Origin: Selenomonadales bacterium 4137-cl
Lineage (GTDB): Bacteria > Bacillota > Negativicutes > Sporomusales > UBA7701
Assembly: GCA_032334055.1 (NCBI GenBank)
Contig: JAUOZS010000001.1
Span: 904,501 to 968,500, forward strand
DNA: 64,000 bases
Direction of reading: 5' to 3'
Numbering within the stretch: the first letter of the stretch is position 1; each line of letters begins with the position of its first letter. A model generated the notes under the pieces. The model did not search any database. It saw nothing but the letters and a program-made list of their open reading frames with translations, and was not told the origin of the DNA. A program made the position numbers and the translations under genes. This document shows positions 15,308-23,489 of the stretch, in pieces.

Positions 15308-16477
15308 TTGCTCGATCGTTCGTTGTACAGCCGCCCTTTTCTCAGCCTTGTTGCCGCCAACGGGTTCTTCTGGATGAGCGTCAACTTTTTTCTGCCGGTG
15401 CTACCAATATATTACCACAGTCTGGGCATGAACGACCATCAGATAGGACTCGCGGTCGGGGCGTTCTCCCTCGGCTCGCTGCTGTTCCGCCTCTTCTCGG
15501 GGCGGGCGGTCGACCGCTACGGCGGCCTGCCGGTAATGACCGCCGGCGTCATCCTGTCCGTGGCCGCCATCGGCAGCTACCATCTCGCCGTAACCCTCGC
15601 CGCTGCTACCGTGGCGCGTTTCCTCCACGGCGTCGGCATTTCGGGCTACAGCGCCTCCGCCCTCACCACCGTCACCATGATGCACGAAGAGCGCCGTGCC
15701 GCCGAAGCGGTGGCCTTTTACACCCTCTCCACAATGATCGGCATGGGGATCGCCGCCAGCTCCGCCAACTGGCTGTACGCAGCGGGCGGCATGCCGCTGG
15801 TCATCGGCGCAGGCGCCCTTGCGACCTCGCTTTCCCTGGTATTATTCCCGCGCCGGGTAAAGGCGAGAGCCACCGCCGCCGCCGGACAGCCCCTGCCGCT
15901 CATCAAAGTCGTCACAATACCGTCCGTACTGATATCCACCGTCAGCCTGACGGCCGTTAACATCTGCTACGCAAGTATTATGACCTTCCTGCCCCTGCTC
16001 ATGCTCAGCCGGGGAATAACCGAGTTCAACTCCTATTACGTGGCCTACTCGGTCGCCGTTGTCCTGTCGCGCATGTGGATCGGCCGGCTGTGCGCCGTTT
16101 TGCGGCCCGACCGGCTCGCCTTCTACGTTCTTGCCATTCTCGGCCTTACGATGCTGGCGGCCGGGAATTTCACCGGCAGTTGGGTAGCGGCGCTTTGCGG
16201 CGCGGGTATCGGCATCGGCTACGGCCTGGCCTTTCCGGCCATGGCCACCATCATCACCGCCAACGTTCAGCCTGCCAACCGTGGCACCGCCTTCGGCTTC
16301 TACACCATGGCGGTCGACATGGGCTTTGGCATCGGCGCCATCGGCATGGGGGCGGTGGCCGAAGCCTGGGGTTATCAGGCTGTTTTCGCCGCCGCCGGCA
16401 CCTACACCCTGGCCTATGCCGTCCTCTATCAGCTCTGGCTGCGGAGGAAACTGGCCGTCCCGGCCGCATCCGCATGA
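15308..16477 (+). CDS. Major facilitator superfamily transporter
   Basis: About 389 aa with 12 predicted membrane helices. The short loop after helix 2 reads LFSGRAVDRYGGLPV, the MFS signature, and a second-half signature is at MWIGRLCAVLRPDRLAF. I place the start at TTG 15308, eight bases after AGGGAG. The frame is open to 15236 but that overlaps the divergent gene. The substrate is unknown; it resembles the drug or metabolite exporters of the YfcJ/UMF type. It stands alone, divergent from the GDSL gene and ending at a shared terminator. Confidence 0.87.
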   Translation: MLDRSLYSRPFLSLVAANGFFWMSVNFFLPVLPIYYHSLGMNDHQIGLAVGAFSLGSLLFRLFSGRAVDRYGGLPVMTAGVILSVAAIGSYHLAVTLAAATVARFLHGVGISGYSASALTTVTMMHEERRAAEAVAFYTLSTMIGMGIAASSANWLYAAGGMPLVIGAGALATSLSLVLFPRRVKARATAAAGQPLPLIKVVTIPSVLISTVSLTAVNICYASIMTFLPLLMLSRGITEFNSYYVAYSVAVVLSRMWIGRLCAVLRPDRLAFYVLAILGLTMLAAGNFTGSWVAALCGAGIGIGYGLAFPAMATIITANVQPANRGTAFGFYTMAVDMGFGIGAIGMGAVAEAWGYQAVFAAAGTYTLAYAVLYQLWLRRKLAVPAASA

Positions 16478-16484
16478 ACACCGC

Positions 16485-16520
16485 AAAAGAGCCGGTTGGT
16501 TATTACCAACCGGCTCTTTT
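16485..16520. terminator. Bidirectional terminator between the MFS gene and hydG
   Basis: 16-bp perfect stem (16485-16500 / 16505-16520), loop TATT, with T-runs on both strands (TTTT on plus; the mirrored AAAA gives TTTT on minus). Confidence 0.9.
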
Positions 16521-16537
16521 TATGCCGTTCACGCTTT

Positions 16538-17971
16538 CTAGAAATACAGGTCCCGTTTCCCGGCCTCGATATCCTTAAGCCGCTCGGCGGTCGCGGCGCG
16601 GATATTCTCCTGGGGAATGTCGGCGAGCGAGCTGCTGATGAGGTTTTCCCCCATCGCGCGCGTCGCTTCATCCGCGTAATCAAGCAGATACTCCTTGAAG
16701 GTGAGGAGGGCGTTGGGCAGACAGACGTTCTGAATCTCACCGCTTTTGGCCAGCGACATGAACCGGTCGCCGGTGCGGCCCTGGCGATAGCAGGCCGTGC
16801 AATAACTGGGCACGAACCCCTTGCCGCACAGCATGCGGATGATCTCGTTCGGCGACCGCTGGTCGCTGGGTTCGAATTGCTGACCGTTGTTAGGTTTACA
16901 GGCTTCGTGCTGATGATGAACCTGCTGGTAGCCGCCCACCCCCGTGCATGAGCCGGCGCTGATCTGGGAAATGCCGTAGGTGATCAGCTCGTCGCGCAGC
17001 TCCGGATCCTCGCGGGTGGACAGGATCATGCCGGTATAAGGCACCGCCAGGCGGATGATGGCGATGATCTTCTTGAAATCCTCGTCCCCCACCAAGTAGG
17101 GGAAGCTGTCGAGATTCACGCTGCCGGCGGGGCGCAGCCGCGGCACCGAAATCGTGTGGGGACCCACACCGCAGTCGCGGTCTAAATGCTCGGCGTGGAG
17201 GAACATCGCCACCGTTTCGTACTTGTAATCATACAGGCCGTACAACACGCCGATGCCCACATCGTCGATGCCGGCCTTCATCGCCCGGTCCATCGCGGTG
17301 GTATGCCAGTTGTAATCCCGCTTCGGGCCGCTGGGATGCAGCGCTGCGTAAGTCTGACGGTGGTATGTCTCCTGAAAAAGGATATAGGTGCCGATGCTGG
17401 CCTCTTTTAACTTGCGGTAATCCTCGACGGTGGTTGCGGCGATGTTGACGTTCACGCGGCGGATGCTGCCGTTGCCATCCTTGATGCTGTAAATCTCCCT
17501 GATGACGTCCGTGACATAATCGATCGGGCAGTTGACCGGGTCTTCGCCGGCTTCGACGGCCAGGCGCTTGTGGCCGAGCGATTCGAGAATCTCCACCTCT
17601 TCCTTGACCTCAGGCAGGGTAAGGCGGCGGCGGAGTTGTTCCTTGTTGCCGGTCCGGTACCCACAGTAAACGCAGTTATTGATACAGTGGCTGGAAATAT
17701 ACAGCGGAGCGAAGAGCACGATGCGCTTGCCGTAAATCGCCTCCTTCACCGCCGCGGCGGCGGCGAACATTTCCCGCAGCAGTTCGGGATCGGTGACCTC
17801 CAGCAGTACCGCCACCTCGCCGGCGGAAAGCCCCTTGTACCCGCCGGCCTTGGCGATGATGCGCCGGACGCCGTCTTTGTCGCCAGCCTTTGTCTTGGCC
17901 TCGGTCAAGAGCTTTTCGATGAGGGCGTCATCGATAAACGCGTCGGAAGTGCGTTCCTTTTCATCGATCAT
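16538..17971 (-). CDS. hydG: [FeFe]-hydrogenase maturase HydG
   Basis: 477-aa radical SAM tyrosine lyase that makes the CO and CN ligands of the hydrogenase H-cluster. The SAM motif CINNCVYC is near residue 95, followed by GYRTGNK. RRVNVNIAATT, FQETYHRQTYAALHPSGPK and SAGSCTGVGGY are typical of HydG. The C-terminal second-cluster motif is CTACYRQGRTG. Full family length. The ATG at 17971 follows GGAGGAGG. It overlaps the upstream TM1266-type gene by 11 bases. HydE, HydF and the hydrogenase subunits are not in this window. Confidence 0.95.
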   Translation of the reverse strand: MIDEKERTSDAFIDDALIEKLLTEAKTKAGDKDGVRRIIAKAGGYKGLSAGEVAVLLEVTDPELLREMFAAAAAVKEAIYGKRIVLFAPLYISSHCINNCVYCGYRTGNKEQLRRRLTLPEVKEEVEILESLGHKRLAVEAGEDPVNCPIDYVTDVIREIYSIKDGNGSIRRVNVNIAATTVEDYRKLKEASIGTYILFQETYHRQTYAALHPSGPKRDYNWHTTAMDRAMKAGIDDVGIGVLYGLYDYKYETVAMFLHAEHLDRDCGVGPHTISVPRLRPAGSVNLDSFPYLVGDEDFKKIIAIIRLAVPYTGMILSTREDPELRDELITYGISQISAGSCTGVGGYQQVHHQHEACKPNNGQQFEPSDQRSPNEIIRMLCGKGFVPSYCTACYRQGRTGDRFMSLAKSGEIQNVCLPNALLTFKEYLLDYADEATRAMGENLISSSLADIPQENIRAATAERLKDIEAGKRDLYF

Positions 17972-18239
17972 GATTCTTCTCCTCCTCCAAACTCTGGGTG
18001 GTGAGCGCCGATTTGACGGTCACGCCCGGCAGGTTGCCGAGCTTGCCGGTCAGGGCGCCCACTTCGTCGGTCGTGCCTTCGATAATCAGAGCAATAACGC
18101 CCACGTTAGCCTCGGGCTTTGGAATCCCCATGCGGCCAATGACGATATGCCCGTAGTCCGAAATCACGGTGTTAACCTTTTCCGCGACGGTTTTCGGCTC
18201 ATGGATGACGATGCCGACGACGCCGATGCGTTTTGCCAT
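17961..18239 (-). CDS. TM1266-type iron-only hydrogenase system putative regulator
   Basis: 92-aa ACT-like/ferredoxin-fold protein (MAKRIGVVGIVI..., RMGIPKPEANVGVIALIIEGTTDEV) of the small family found beside [FeFe]-hydrogenase maturation genes. It has no DNA-binding helix-turn-helix, so direct DNA regulation is doubtful; a ligand-sensing or accessory role is more likely. The ATG at 18239 follows GGAGG. It is first in the operon and overlaps hydG by 11 bases. Confidence 0.85.
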   Translation of the reverse strand: MAKRIGVVGIVIHEPKTVAEKVNTVISDYGHIVIGRMGIPKPEANVGVIALIIEGTTDEVGALTGKLGNLPGVTVKSALTTQSLEEEKNHDR

Positions 18240-18269
18240 CTCCATTCCTCCCCGGGGCGTAATAAAATG

Positions 18270-18301
18270 AAAAACCTTCTTCTGCCAAGGGCAAAAGAAG
18301 G
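18270..18301 (-). terminator. Terminator in the leader of the hydG operon
   Basis: On the minus strand CCTTCTT (18301-18295) pairs with AAGAAGG (18281-18275) around an inner GCC/GGC hairpin, followed by five T (18274-18270). It lies upstream of the TM1266-type gene, so the transcript must read through it. Confidence 0.8.
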
Positions 18302-18435
18302 CGGACGTCACCGAACGGTAACCATCGCCATCCTCGGCGCAGGCGCGCGGCCCTTGCTTGCAGACTCGACAGAGCGGCAGTTCCTCCCCGGCAGGCCGTC
18401 GGCCCGCTGCGTCAGAAGCTGTTTACTTTATTATA
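18302..18435 (-). promoter_or_regulatory. Promoter and structured leader (or small RNA) of the hydG operon
   Basis: A TATAAT box (18435-18430, minus strand) is followed by about 120 G+C-rich bases that end in the terminator at 18301-18270. No open reading frame fills them. Local hairpins are visible, such as GTTACCG with CGGTGAC near 18325-18310. Layout is promoter, folded leader, intrinsic terminator and then the operon, as in a riboswitch or attenuator. It could also be a separate small RNA. I do not recognise the class. The region 18436-18574 holds only the plus-strand lead-in to the next gene. Confidence 0.5.
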
Positions 18436-18574
18436 CACCATTTTTAGCCAGAGCAGAAGAGTGTCGCACCCTGAACGGGTATTTTTTTCGCTTATTATAA
18501 CCGGGAGCGTCAGCGGCAATAATAATAGAGTTAAACACACGCCGCCACAGCGCGGCCCGAAAGGATGGACGGGT

Positions 18575-19480
18575 TTGCCGCCGACGGTGGGTATTCCCCG
18601 CGGACTTCTCTACTATTATTACGGCGATGTCTGGAGCGGATTTATCCGCAGACTTGGCGCCGAACCGGCAGTATCGCCGGAAACGACCCGGCCGGTCATC
18701 GAGGCCGGCGGCTCGGTCGACGAAGTCTGCCTGCCGGTCAAGGCCTTTTTTGGCCATGCCCTTTCTCTCGCGGACAAGGTCGATTTGCTGTTCCTGCCGC
18801 GGGTAGTCAGCGTCGCGGCCGGGCACTATTCATGCCCCAAGATCATCGGTCTGCCCGATATCGTGCGGGCCGCCCTCCCCGGCGGACCGCCCCTCATCGC
18901 GCCGACCGTCGATCTGCGCCAGGGGCGTCGCAGTCTATGTCGGGCGATCATCAGCGCGGGCCAGGCGCTCGGGCGCTCGCCTCTTTACAGCCTGTACGCC
19001 TGGCAGCGAGCGTGGCAGGAATACCGCAAGCCGGCCGCGGCAGCCGGAAAGCCGGCGGGATTATCGCGCATCGTCCTGGTGGGACACCCTTACATCCTTA
19101 ACGACCGCCACATCTGCATGGACATCGGCGGCAAACTGGCGGCCATGGGGATGGAGGTCGTAACCCCGGACAAAGCAGACCCGCGGGCCGCCGCACAAGC
19201 CGCAGCCGCGCTGCCGAAGAACATCTTCTGGAACTACTGCCGCCAGCTGGCGGGAGCGGCCCTAACCTTTCTCGCGGCCAGCCCGCCGCCGGACGGCATG
19301 ATCTTTCTTACCTCCTTCGCCTGCGGCCCCGACTCCCTGGTCGGCGAGCAACTGCGCCGGTTCGCCGGGCGGCGCGGCGTCCCCTTCCTGCTCGTCGCCC
19401 TAGACGAGCATACCGCCGAAGCGGGCCTTGTCACAAGGCTGGAGGCATTCACCGACATGATCCGCAGGAGGCGCCCATGA
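18575..19480 (+). CDS. DUF2229 acyl-CoA dehydratase activase-related protein (pair 1, first)
   Basis: 301 aa. The N-terminus VGIPRGLLYYYYGDVW and VDEVCLPVKAFFGHA are typical of the DUF2229 region, and the C-terminus has SFACGPDSLVGEQL and DEHTAEAGLVTRLEAFTD. The same family is sometimes one part of large fused 2-hydroxyacyl-CoA dehydratase activases; here it is separate. I place the start at TTG 18575 after AAAGGATGG, giving MPPTVGIPRG, which matches the paralogue at 56904 (MTISVGIPRA). It overlaps the next gene by 4 bases. The Cys residues suggest Fe-S binding. Biochemical role unknown. Confidence 0.8.
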   Translation: MPPTVGIPRGLLYYYYGDVWSGFIRRLGAEPAVSPETTRPVIEAGGSVDEVCLPVKAFFGHALSLADKVDLLFLPRVVSVAAGHYSCPKIIGLPDIVRAALPGGPPLIAPTVDLRQGRRSLCRAIISAGQALGRSPLYSLYAWQRAWQEYRKPAAAAGKPAGLSRIVLVGHPYILNDRHICMDIGGKLAAMGMEVVTPDKADPRAAAQAAAALPKNIFWNYCRQLAGAALTFLAASPPPDGMIFLTSFACGPDSLVGEQLRRFAGRRGVPFLLVALDEHTAEAGLVTRLEAFTDMIRRRRP

Positions 19481-20580
19481 ACGTCACCTTTCCGCACATG
19501 GGGACGCTCCACATCGTCCTCAAGGCTATGCTGACGACACTGGGGGTCCGGGCGGTGCCGCCGCCTCCCATCAGTAAAACGACGATCGAGATCGGCGCCC
19601 GGTTTTCTCCGGAAACGGCCTGTCTGCCGTTTAAAACGACGCTCGGTAATTTTATCCAGGCCCTTGAGGCGGGCGCAGACACCATCCTCACCTGTGGCGG
19701 GGCAGGCCCCTGCCGTCTTGGCTATTACGCAACAGTACAGCGCGATATCCTCCGCGACCTGGGCTATAAGTTCGCCATGATCGTCATTGAGCCCGACCTC
19801 GCCAGCGTATGGCAATCCATCAGGCGCCTTGCGCCCGGCGGTATACGGCCCCTCTGGCCCGCTTTCCGCCTGGCCGGCGCTAAGCTGCGGGCCCTCGACG
19901 CCATCGAGCGGGCGGCTTGCCGGGCCCGGCCACGCGCCGCCGCGTCCGGCGACGTCGACGCCGAGCGCTTGCGGGCGCTGGCCGCAGTTGACGAAGCCGC
20001 CACGCCGGCCGCTGCCGCCGAGGCGGTCGCCTCTTCGCTGCGTCGGCTGGAAGGGTTGCCTGCCGGGAGCGGGCCGCCGCCCCTTAAGGTAGGACTGGTG
20101 GGGGAAATCTACGTTATGCTCGAAAGCGGTGTCAACGGAGACCTCGTCCGCACCCTTGGGCGGATGGGGGCCGAAGTCCATCCAACCATGCTTCTGGGAG
20201 ACTACGTCGACACCCATATCCTCAGGGACAAAGCGGCCCTCCGCCGGTCGGAGGCCGTGGCCGCCGCCGCCGCGCCCTTCATCGGCCACTACGTAGGCGG
20301 CCACGGCATGAAAAGCGTCGGCCACACCGCCGCCATGGGGCGCACGGGCTTCGACGGCATCATCCACGTCTTTCCCTTCACCTGCATGCCGGAAGTCATC
20401 GCCAAGAACATTCTGCCCGTGGTGAGCGTACAGGAAGGCATCCCCGTGCTTTCGCTGGCTTTCGACGAGCAGACCGGCGAGGCGGGGACGGTCACGCGCC
20501 TCGAAGCGTTCGTAGATTTGCTGCGCTACCGGCGAAAAAGACAGGAAACGGCCGCCGCCGCACAGAAGCAATTAAATTGA
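19477..20580 (+). CDS. Activase-related CoA protein (HgdB-like), pair 1 second
   Basis: 367-aa partner of the preceding gene, beginning MNVTFPHMGTLHIVLKAML. Conserved segments are SPETACLPFKTTLGNFIQ, TCGGAGPCRLGYY, VGEIYVMLE, HVFPFTCMPEVIAKNIL and DEQTGEAGTVTRLEAFVD. The several invariant Cys suggest it binds a [4Fe-4S] cluster as in the HgdB/DUF2229 group. A paralogue pair lies at 54911-56904. No dehydratase subunits are nearby, so the substrate is unknown. Confidence 0.8.
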   Translation: MNVTFPHMGTLHIVLKAMLTTLGVRAVPPPPISKTTIEIGARFSPETACLPFKTTLGNFIQALEAGADTILTCGGAGPCRLGYYATVQRDILRDLGYKFAMIVIEPDLASVWQSIRRLAPGGIRPLWPAFRLAGAKLRALDAIERAACRARPRAAASGDVDAERLRALAAVDEAATPAAAAEAVASSLRRLEGLPAGSGPPPLKVGLVGEIYVMLESGVNGDLVRTLGRMGAEVHPTMLLGDYVDTHILRDKAALRRSEAVAAAAAPFIGHYVGGHGMKSVGHTAAMGRTGFDGIIHVFPFTCMPEVIAKNILPVVSVQEGIPVLSLAFDEQTGEAGTVTRLEAFVDLLRYRRKRQETAAAAQKQLN

Positions 20581-20585
20581 GACCG

Positions 20586-20629
20586 TGTGACGAACATCAC
20601 TGTCGGACGGCTTGCGTTCCGGTTATACT
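20586..20629 (+). promoter_or_regulatory. CRP/FNR-type operator and -10 box before the ferredoxin gene
   Basis: TGTGA-N6-TCACT at 20586-20601, a near-perfect CRP/HcpR-type palindrome. TATACT is at 20624-20629 with no good -35. The site centre lies about 42 bases upstream of the inferred start, the class II activator position. Confidence 0.6.
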
Positions 20630-20663
20630 AGAACCAGACGACAAGGAAGAGGTGCAGATTATA

Positions 20664-21056
20664 ATGGAAAAAGTTAAGCGTAAAATAATCAAGATCGACG
20701 AAGACCTTTGCACAGGCTGCGGCAAATGCGTATCACCCTGCGCCGAAGGCGCCATCGAAATAATTGACGGCAAGGCCAAAGTCCGCCGCGAACAGCTTTG
20801 CGACGGGGCCGGCTTCTGCCTGGGCGTCTGCCCGACCGGGGCCCTGACCCTCGAAGAACGCGAGACCGTTCCCTTCGACGAACACGCCGTTCACGAACAC
20901 AAAAAAACGCTGGCCGACAAGCCGGAGTACAACATCACCATGAAATGCCACCTTTGCGGCACCACCGAGCACGACCGGCCGTTGCTGCCTATCAAGGCCA
21001 AGGGCGAGAGTGATTGGGTGTGCGTTAAATGCATACCCCGCCTCATCCACGGCTAG
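20664..21056 (+). CDS. 2x[4Fe-4S] ferredoxin with C-terminal zinc-ribbon-like Cys
   Basis: 130-aa protein. The two cluster-binding sets are CTGCGKCVSPC and CDGAGFCLGVC followed by PTGAL, a dicluster ferredoxin pattern with an altered second set. A C-terminal extension has CHLCG and CVKC, which could hold a zinc or a third metal centre. The start is ATG 20664 after GGAAGAGGTG; the open frame upstream is not conserved. It carries a CRP/FNR-like site upstream and follows the activase-related pair, so it may supply electrons to a related redox enzyme. The partner is unknown. Confidence 0.85.
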   Translation: MEKVKRKIIKIDEDLCTGCGKCVSPCAEGAIEIIDGKAKVRREQLCDGAGFCLGVCPTGALTLEERETVPFDEHAVHEHKKTLADKPEYNITMKCHLCGTTEHDRPLLPIKAKGESDWVCVKCIPRLIHG

Positions 21057-21058
21057 GC

Positions 21059-21181
21059 GGGACGTTGATAACCCTCCATCTGCTGCGTTGTTTTGCCGGG
21101 CGCTTGCTAGCGTACGACCCGAGTACGCGTCGCGGTGCGCCCGGCAAAGCCGCCTTGCATCTGGAGGGTTCTGAACGTCCC
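21059..21181. repeat. Long inverted-repeat intergenic element, copy B
   Basis: 123 bp, starting 3 bases after the ferredoxin stop. Outer arms GGGACGTT..AACCCTCC pair with GGAGGGTT..AACGTCCC. An inner palindrome joins TTTGCCGGGCGC to GCGCCCGGCAAA, and GCGTAC-N7-GTACGC lies at the centre. It shares the left and right core motifs of copies A, C and D but has its own outer arms. Confidence 0.75.
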
Positions 21182-21202
21182 TTGGCTTTATCTTAGTCAA
21201 AG

Positions 21203-21226
21203 AACGCCCCCATTGGGGACGTTTTT
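21203..21226 (+). terminator. Terminator after element B
   Basis: AACGCCCC (21203-21210) pairs with GGGGACGTT (bulged A) and is followed by TTTTTG. Confidence 0.7.
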
Positions 21227-21295
21227 GTTTTATAAACGTGTCATAGGATTTTTCCCGCCCGCTATGGAACTATAACAGCAAAGAAGGTGAGCCTA

Positions 21296-21685
21296 ATGGA
21301 CAAATTCGTCGTCTCCACCCCCACGGAAGGGTTTGTCGACATCACCGCCCAGATCGCGGCCATCGTCAGGGCCGCCGGCATCGGCGAAGGCATTTGCCAC
21401 ATCTTCGTTCCCCACACCACCGCCGGCGTCACTATTAACGAAAACGCCGACCCCGACGTCGTCGCCGACATGCTGGCCGGCCTCGACAAAATCGTCCCGC
21501 GGCTGCCCTATCGTCATGCCGAAGGCAACTCCCCGGCCCACATCAAAGCCTCGCTGCTGGGCGCGGCGGCGACCGTGCCGATAACGGGCGGCAGCCTTAT
21601 GCTCGGCACCTGGCAGGCGGTATACCTGGGCGAATTCGACGGCCCGCGCCGCCGGACGGTCTGCGTTACACTGGTCGGTCGCTAG
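21296..21685 (+). CDS. YjbQ-family (UPF0047) protein
   Basis: 129-aa small cytoplasmic beta-barrel protein. The stretch PHTTAGVTINENADPDV and the late motif HAEGNSPAHIKASLLG plus TWQAVYLGEFDGPR are the family signature, with conserved His and Asp/Glu that bind a metal. Reported activity in relatives is weak thiamin-phosphate synthase; the true role is open. The start is ATG 21296, seven bases after AAGGTG; the GTG at 21287 is less likely. It precedes a DUF503 gene by 2 bases. Confidence 0.88.
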   Translation: MDKFVVSTPTEGFVDITAQIAAIVRAAGIGEGICHIFVPHTTAGVTINENADPDVVADMLAGLDKIVPRLPYRHAEGNSPAHIKASLLGAAATVPITGGSLMLGTWQAVYLGEFDGPRRRTVCVTLVGR

Positions 21686-21687
21686 CC

Positions 21688-21969
21688 ATGGCGGTCGTGG
21701 TCTGCTCCGTCGAACTCCACATCCCCGCCGCCGGTTCGCTCAAAACCAAGCGTCAGGCCGTTCGCAGCATCGTCGGGCGCATCCGCGCCCGCTGCGGCGC
21801 GTCCGTGGCCGAGACCGGGCACCAGGAAACCTGGCAGCGCGCCGCGCTTGAAGTCGCTATCGTCGGCAGCAGCCGGGCCGTGCTCGTCAGGCAGGTCGAA
21901 CTCGTCCGCCGGATTATCGACGATTGCGGTGAGGCGGAAGTAGCCGCCTTCAGCGTCGAATACCTGTGA
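21688..21969 (+). CDS. DUF503 (YlxP-like) protein
   Basis: 93-aa protein. MAVVVCSVELHIPAAGSLKTKRQAVRSIVGRIR matches the DUF503 opening (helix rich in Lys/Arg after a short beta strand). YlxP relatives sit next to ribosome and translation genes in other Bacillota and may act in ribosome assembly. It starts 2 bases after the previous stop and is probably co-transcribed with it. Confidence 0.8.
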   Translation: MAVVVCSVELHIPAAGSLKTKRQAVRSIVGRIRARCGASVAETGHQETWQRAALEVAIVGSSRAVLVRQVELVRRIIDDCGEAEVAAFSVEYL

Positions 21970-22091
21970 CGGCTTGCCGGCGGCTGCGGAACGCAGCCTG
22001 GTGCGATTGTACTTTTTGACGGACAGTTGTGTACATAATAATAGACAAAGCCGCAGGCCTTGCTGCCATGCGGACTTCCTGAGGTGATCCC

Positions 22092-22550
22092 ATGCACATC
22101 GTCCTCGTCGAGCCGGAAATACCCGGCAACACGGGCAATATCGCCCGCCTGTGCGCCGCCACCGGCTGCGAACTGCACCTGGTGCGGCCGCTCGGCTTCT
22201 CCACCGACGACCGCTATCTCAAAAGGGCCGGGCTCGACTACTGGCACCTTGTAAAGGTACATTACCACGATTCCTTCGCCGAGGTTGAGACGCTGTACGC
22301 CGGGCAGAATTTCCACTTCAACACCACCAAGGCGGACCGGTTTTACAGTGATGTCGCCTATACCTCCGGAGACGTGCTCGTATTCGGCCGGGAAACGGCC
22401 GGATTGCCGGACAACATCCTTGCCGCCAATCGCTCCCGGTGCATACGCATCCCGATGCTCGCCGGCGCGCGCTCACTCAACCTCTCCAACGCCGTAGCCG
22501 TCGTCGTATACGAGGCTCTCCGCCAGAACGGCTTCAGCGATTTTGTATGA
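22092..22550 (+). CDS. trmL: tRNA (cytidine(34)-2'-O)-methyltransferase
   Basis: 152-aa SPOUT (trefoil-knot) methyltransferase that modifies the wobble base of tRNA-Leu. MHIVLVEPEIPGNTGNIARLC at the start, KRAGLDYW, GRETAGLP and LNLSNAVAVVVYEALRQ at the end are the TrmL signature and cofactor-binding knot. The ATG at 22092 follows GAGGTGA. Normal family length. Confidence 0.95.
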   Translation: MHIVLVEPEIPGNTGNIARLCAATGCELHLVRPLGFSTDDRYLKRAGLDYWHLVKVHYHDSFAEVETLYAGQNFHFNTTKADRFYSDVAYTSGDVLVFGRETAGLPDNILAANRSRCIRIPMLAGARSLNLSNAVAVVVYEALRQNGFSDFV

Positions 22551-22587
22551 AAAATTTGGCATAATTTATGCAGGAGTTGATTAGAAC

Positions 22588-23475
22588 ATGCCGAAAGCTC
22601 AGTTCGGTCCGGCCGGGAATCCGGACGCATTTTACGCCGCGGGGCACAAGGCTTCGGCCGAGATGCCGGCGTGGCTGGCCTCCCAGGGACTCGGCGCCTA
22701 CGAGTATCAGTGCAGCCGCGGCGTAACCATCCGCGAGGAAACCGCCCGGGCCATCGGCGAGGCCGCCCTGCGGAACGGCGTCAGACTCAGCGTCCACGCC
22801 CCCTACTATATCAACTTGGCCACCGAAGACCCGACCATCGCCGCCAATACCACCCGGCACATCCTCAAGTCGCTTGAAGCCGCCCGGTGGCTTGGGGCCG
22901 ACCGCGTCGCCTTCCATATCGGCGGCCCTGGCAAGCAGCCGCGGGACCGGGCGATCGAGCGCGCCGCCGCTCTGTTCCTCGCCGTCCTGGAAGAAGCGGA
23001 CAAACAGGGCCTGCTCGAAGGAATCTACCTCGCCCCGGAAACGATGGGCAAGCAGAATCAGCTCGGCAACCTCGAAGAAGTGCTGGCTTTCTGCGCCTTG
23101 AGCGAATGGACCATCCCCACGATCGATTTTGGCCACCTGCACGCCGTCACCGGTGGTCGCTACACCACCCACGCCGAATATGAGGCCGCCTTCGACCTCG
23201 TCGCCGAAAAACTGGGCGAACGGAAAGCCGCCGCCGTCCACATCCACTTCAGCCGCATCGAGTTCACCAAAGCGGGCGAAAAACGGCACTGGACCTTCGG
23301 CGACGACTACGGGCCGCCCCATGAACCGCTCCTCGACACCATCGTCGCCCGCGGCTACGCCCCGCGGATCGTCTGCGAATCGGCCGGCACCCAGGCCGCC
23401 GACGCCAAAACAATGCAGGAATATTATCTGGCGGCCCTTGCCCGCCGTTCAACCGACCCGGTTACGCACACATAA
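22588..23475 (+). CDS. TIM-barrel protein of the endonuclease IV type
   Basis: 295 aa, xylose-isomerase-like barrel. The residues that bind the three metals in endonuclease IV are visible: HAPYYINL (His), FHIGGPG (His), APETMGK (Glu), TIDFGHLHAV (Asp, His), VHIHFSR (His) and ICESA (Glu). It is probably an apurinic/apyrimidinic endonuclease or a close relative, but differs from classic Nfo in the N-terminal part. The ATG at 22588 follows GCAGGAG. Confidence 0.82.
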   Translation: MPKAQFGPAGNPDAFYAAGHKASAEMPAWLASQGLGAYEYQCSRGVTIREETARAIGEAALRNGVRLSVHAPYYINLATEDPTIAANTTRHILKSLEAARWLGADRVAFHIGGPGKQPRDRAIERAAALFLAVLEEADKQGLLEGIYLAPETMGKQNQLGNLEEVLAFCALSEWTIPTIDFGHLHAVTGGRYTTHAEYEAAFDLVAEKLGERKAAAVHIHFSRIEFTKAGEKRHWTFGDDYGPPHEPLLDTIVARGYAPRIVCESAGTQAADAKTMQEYYLAALARRSTDPVTHT

Positions 23476-23489
23476 AGGGGGAGTAATAT

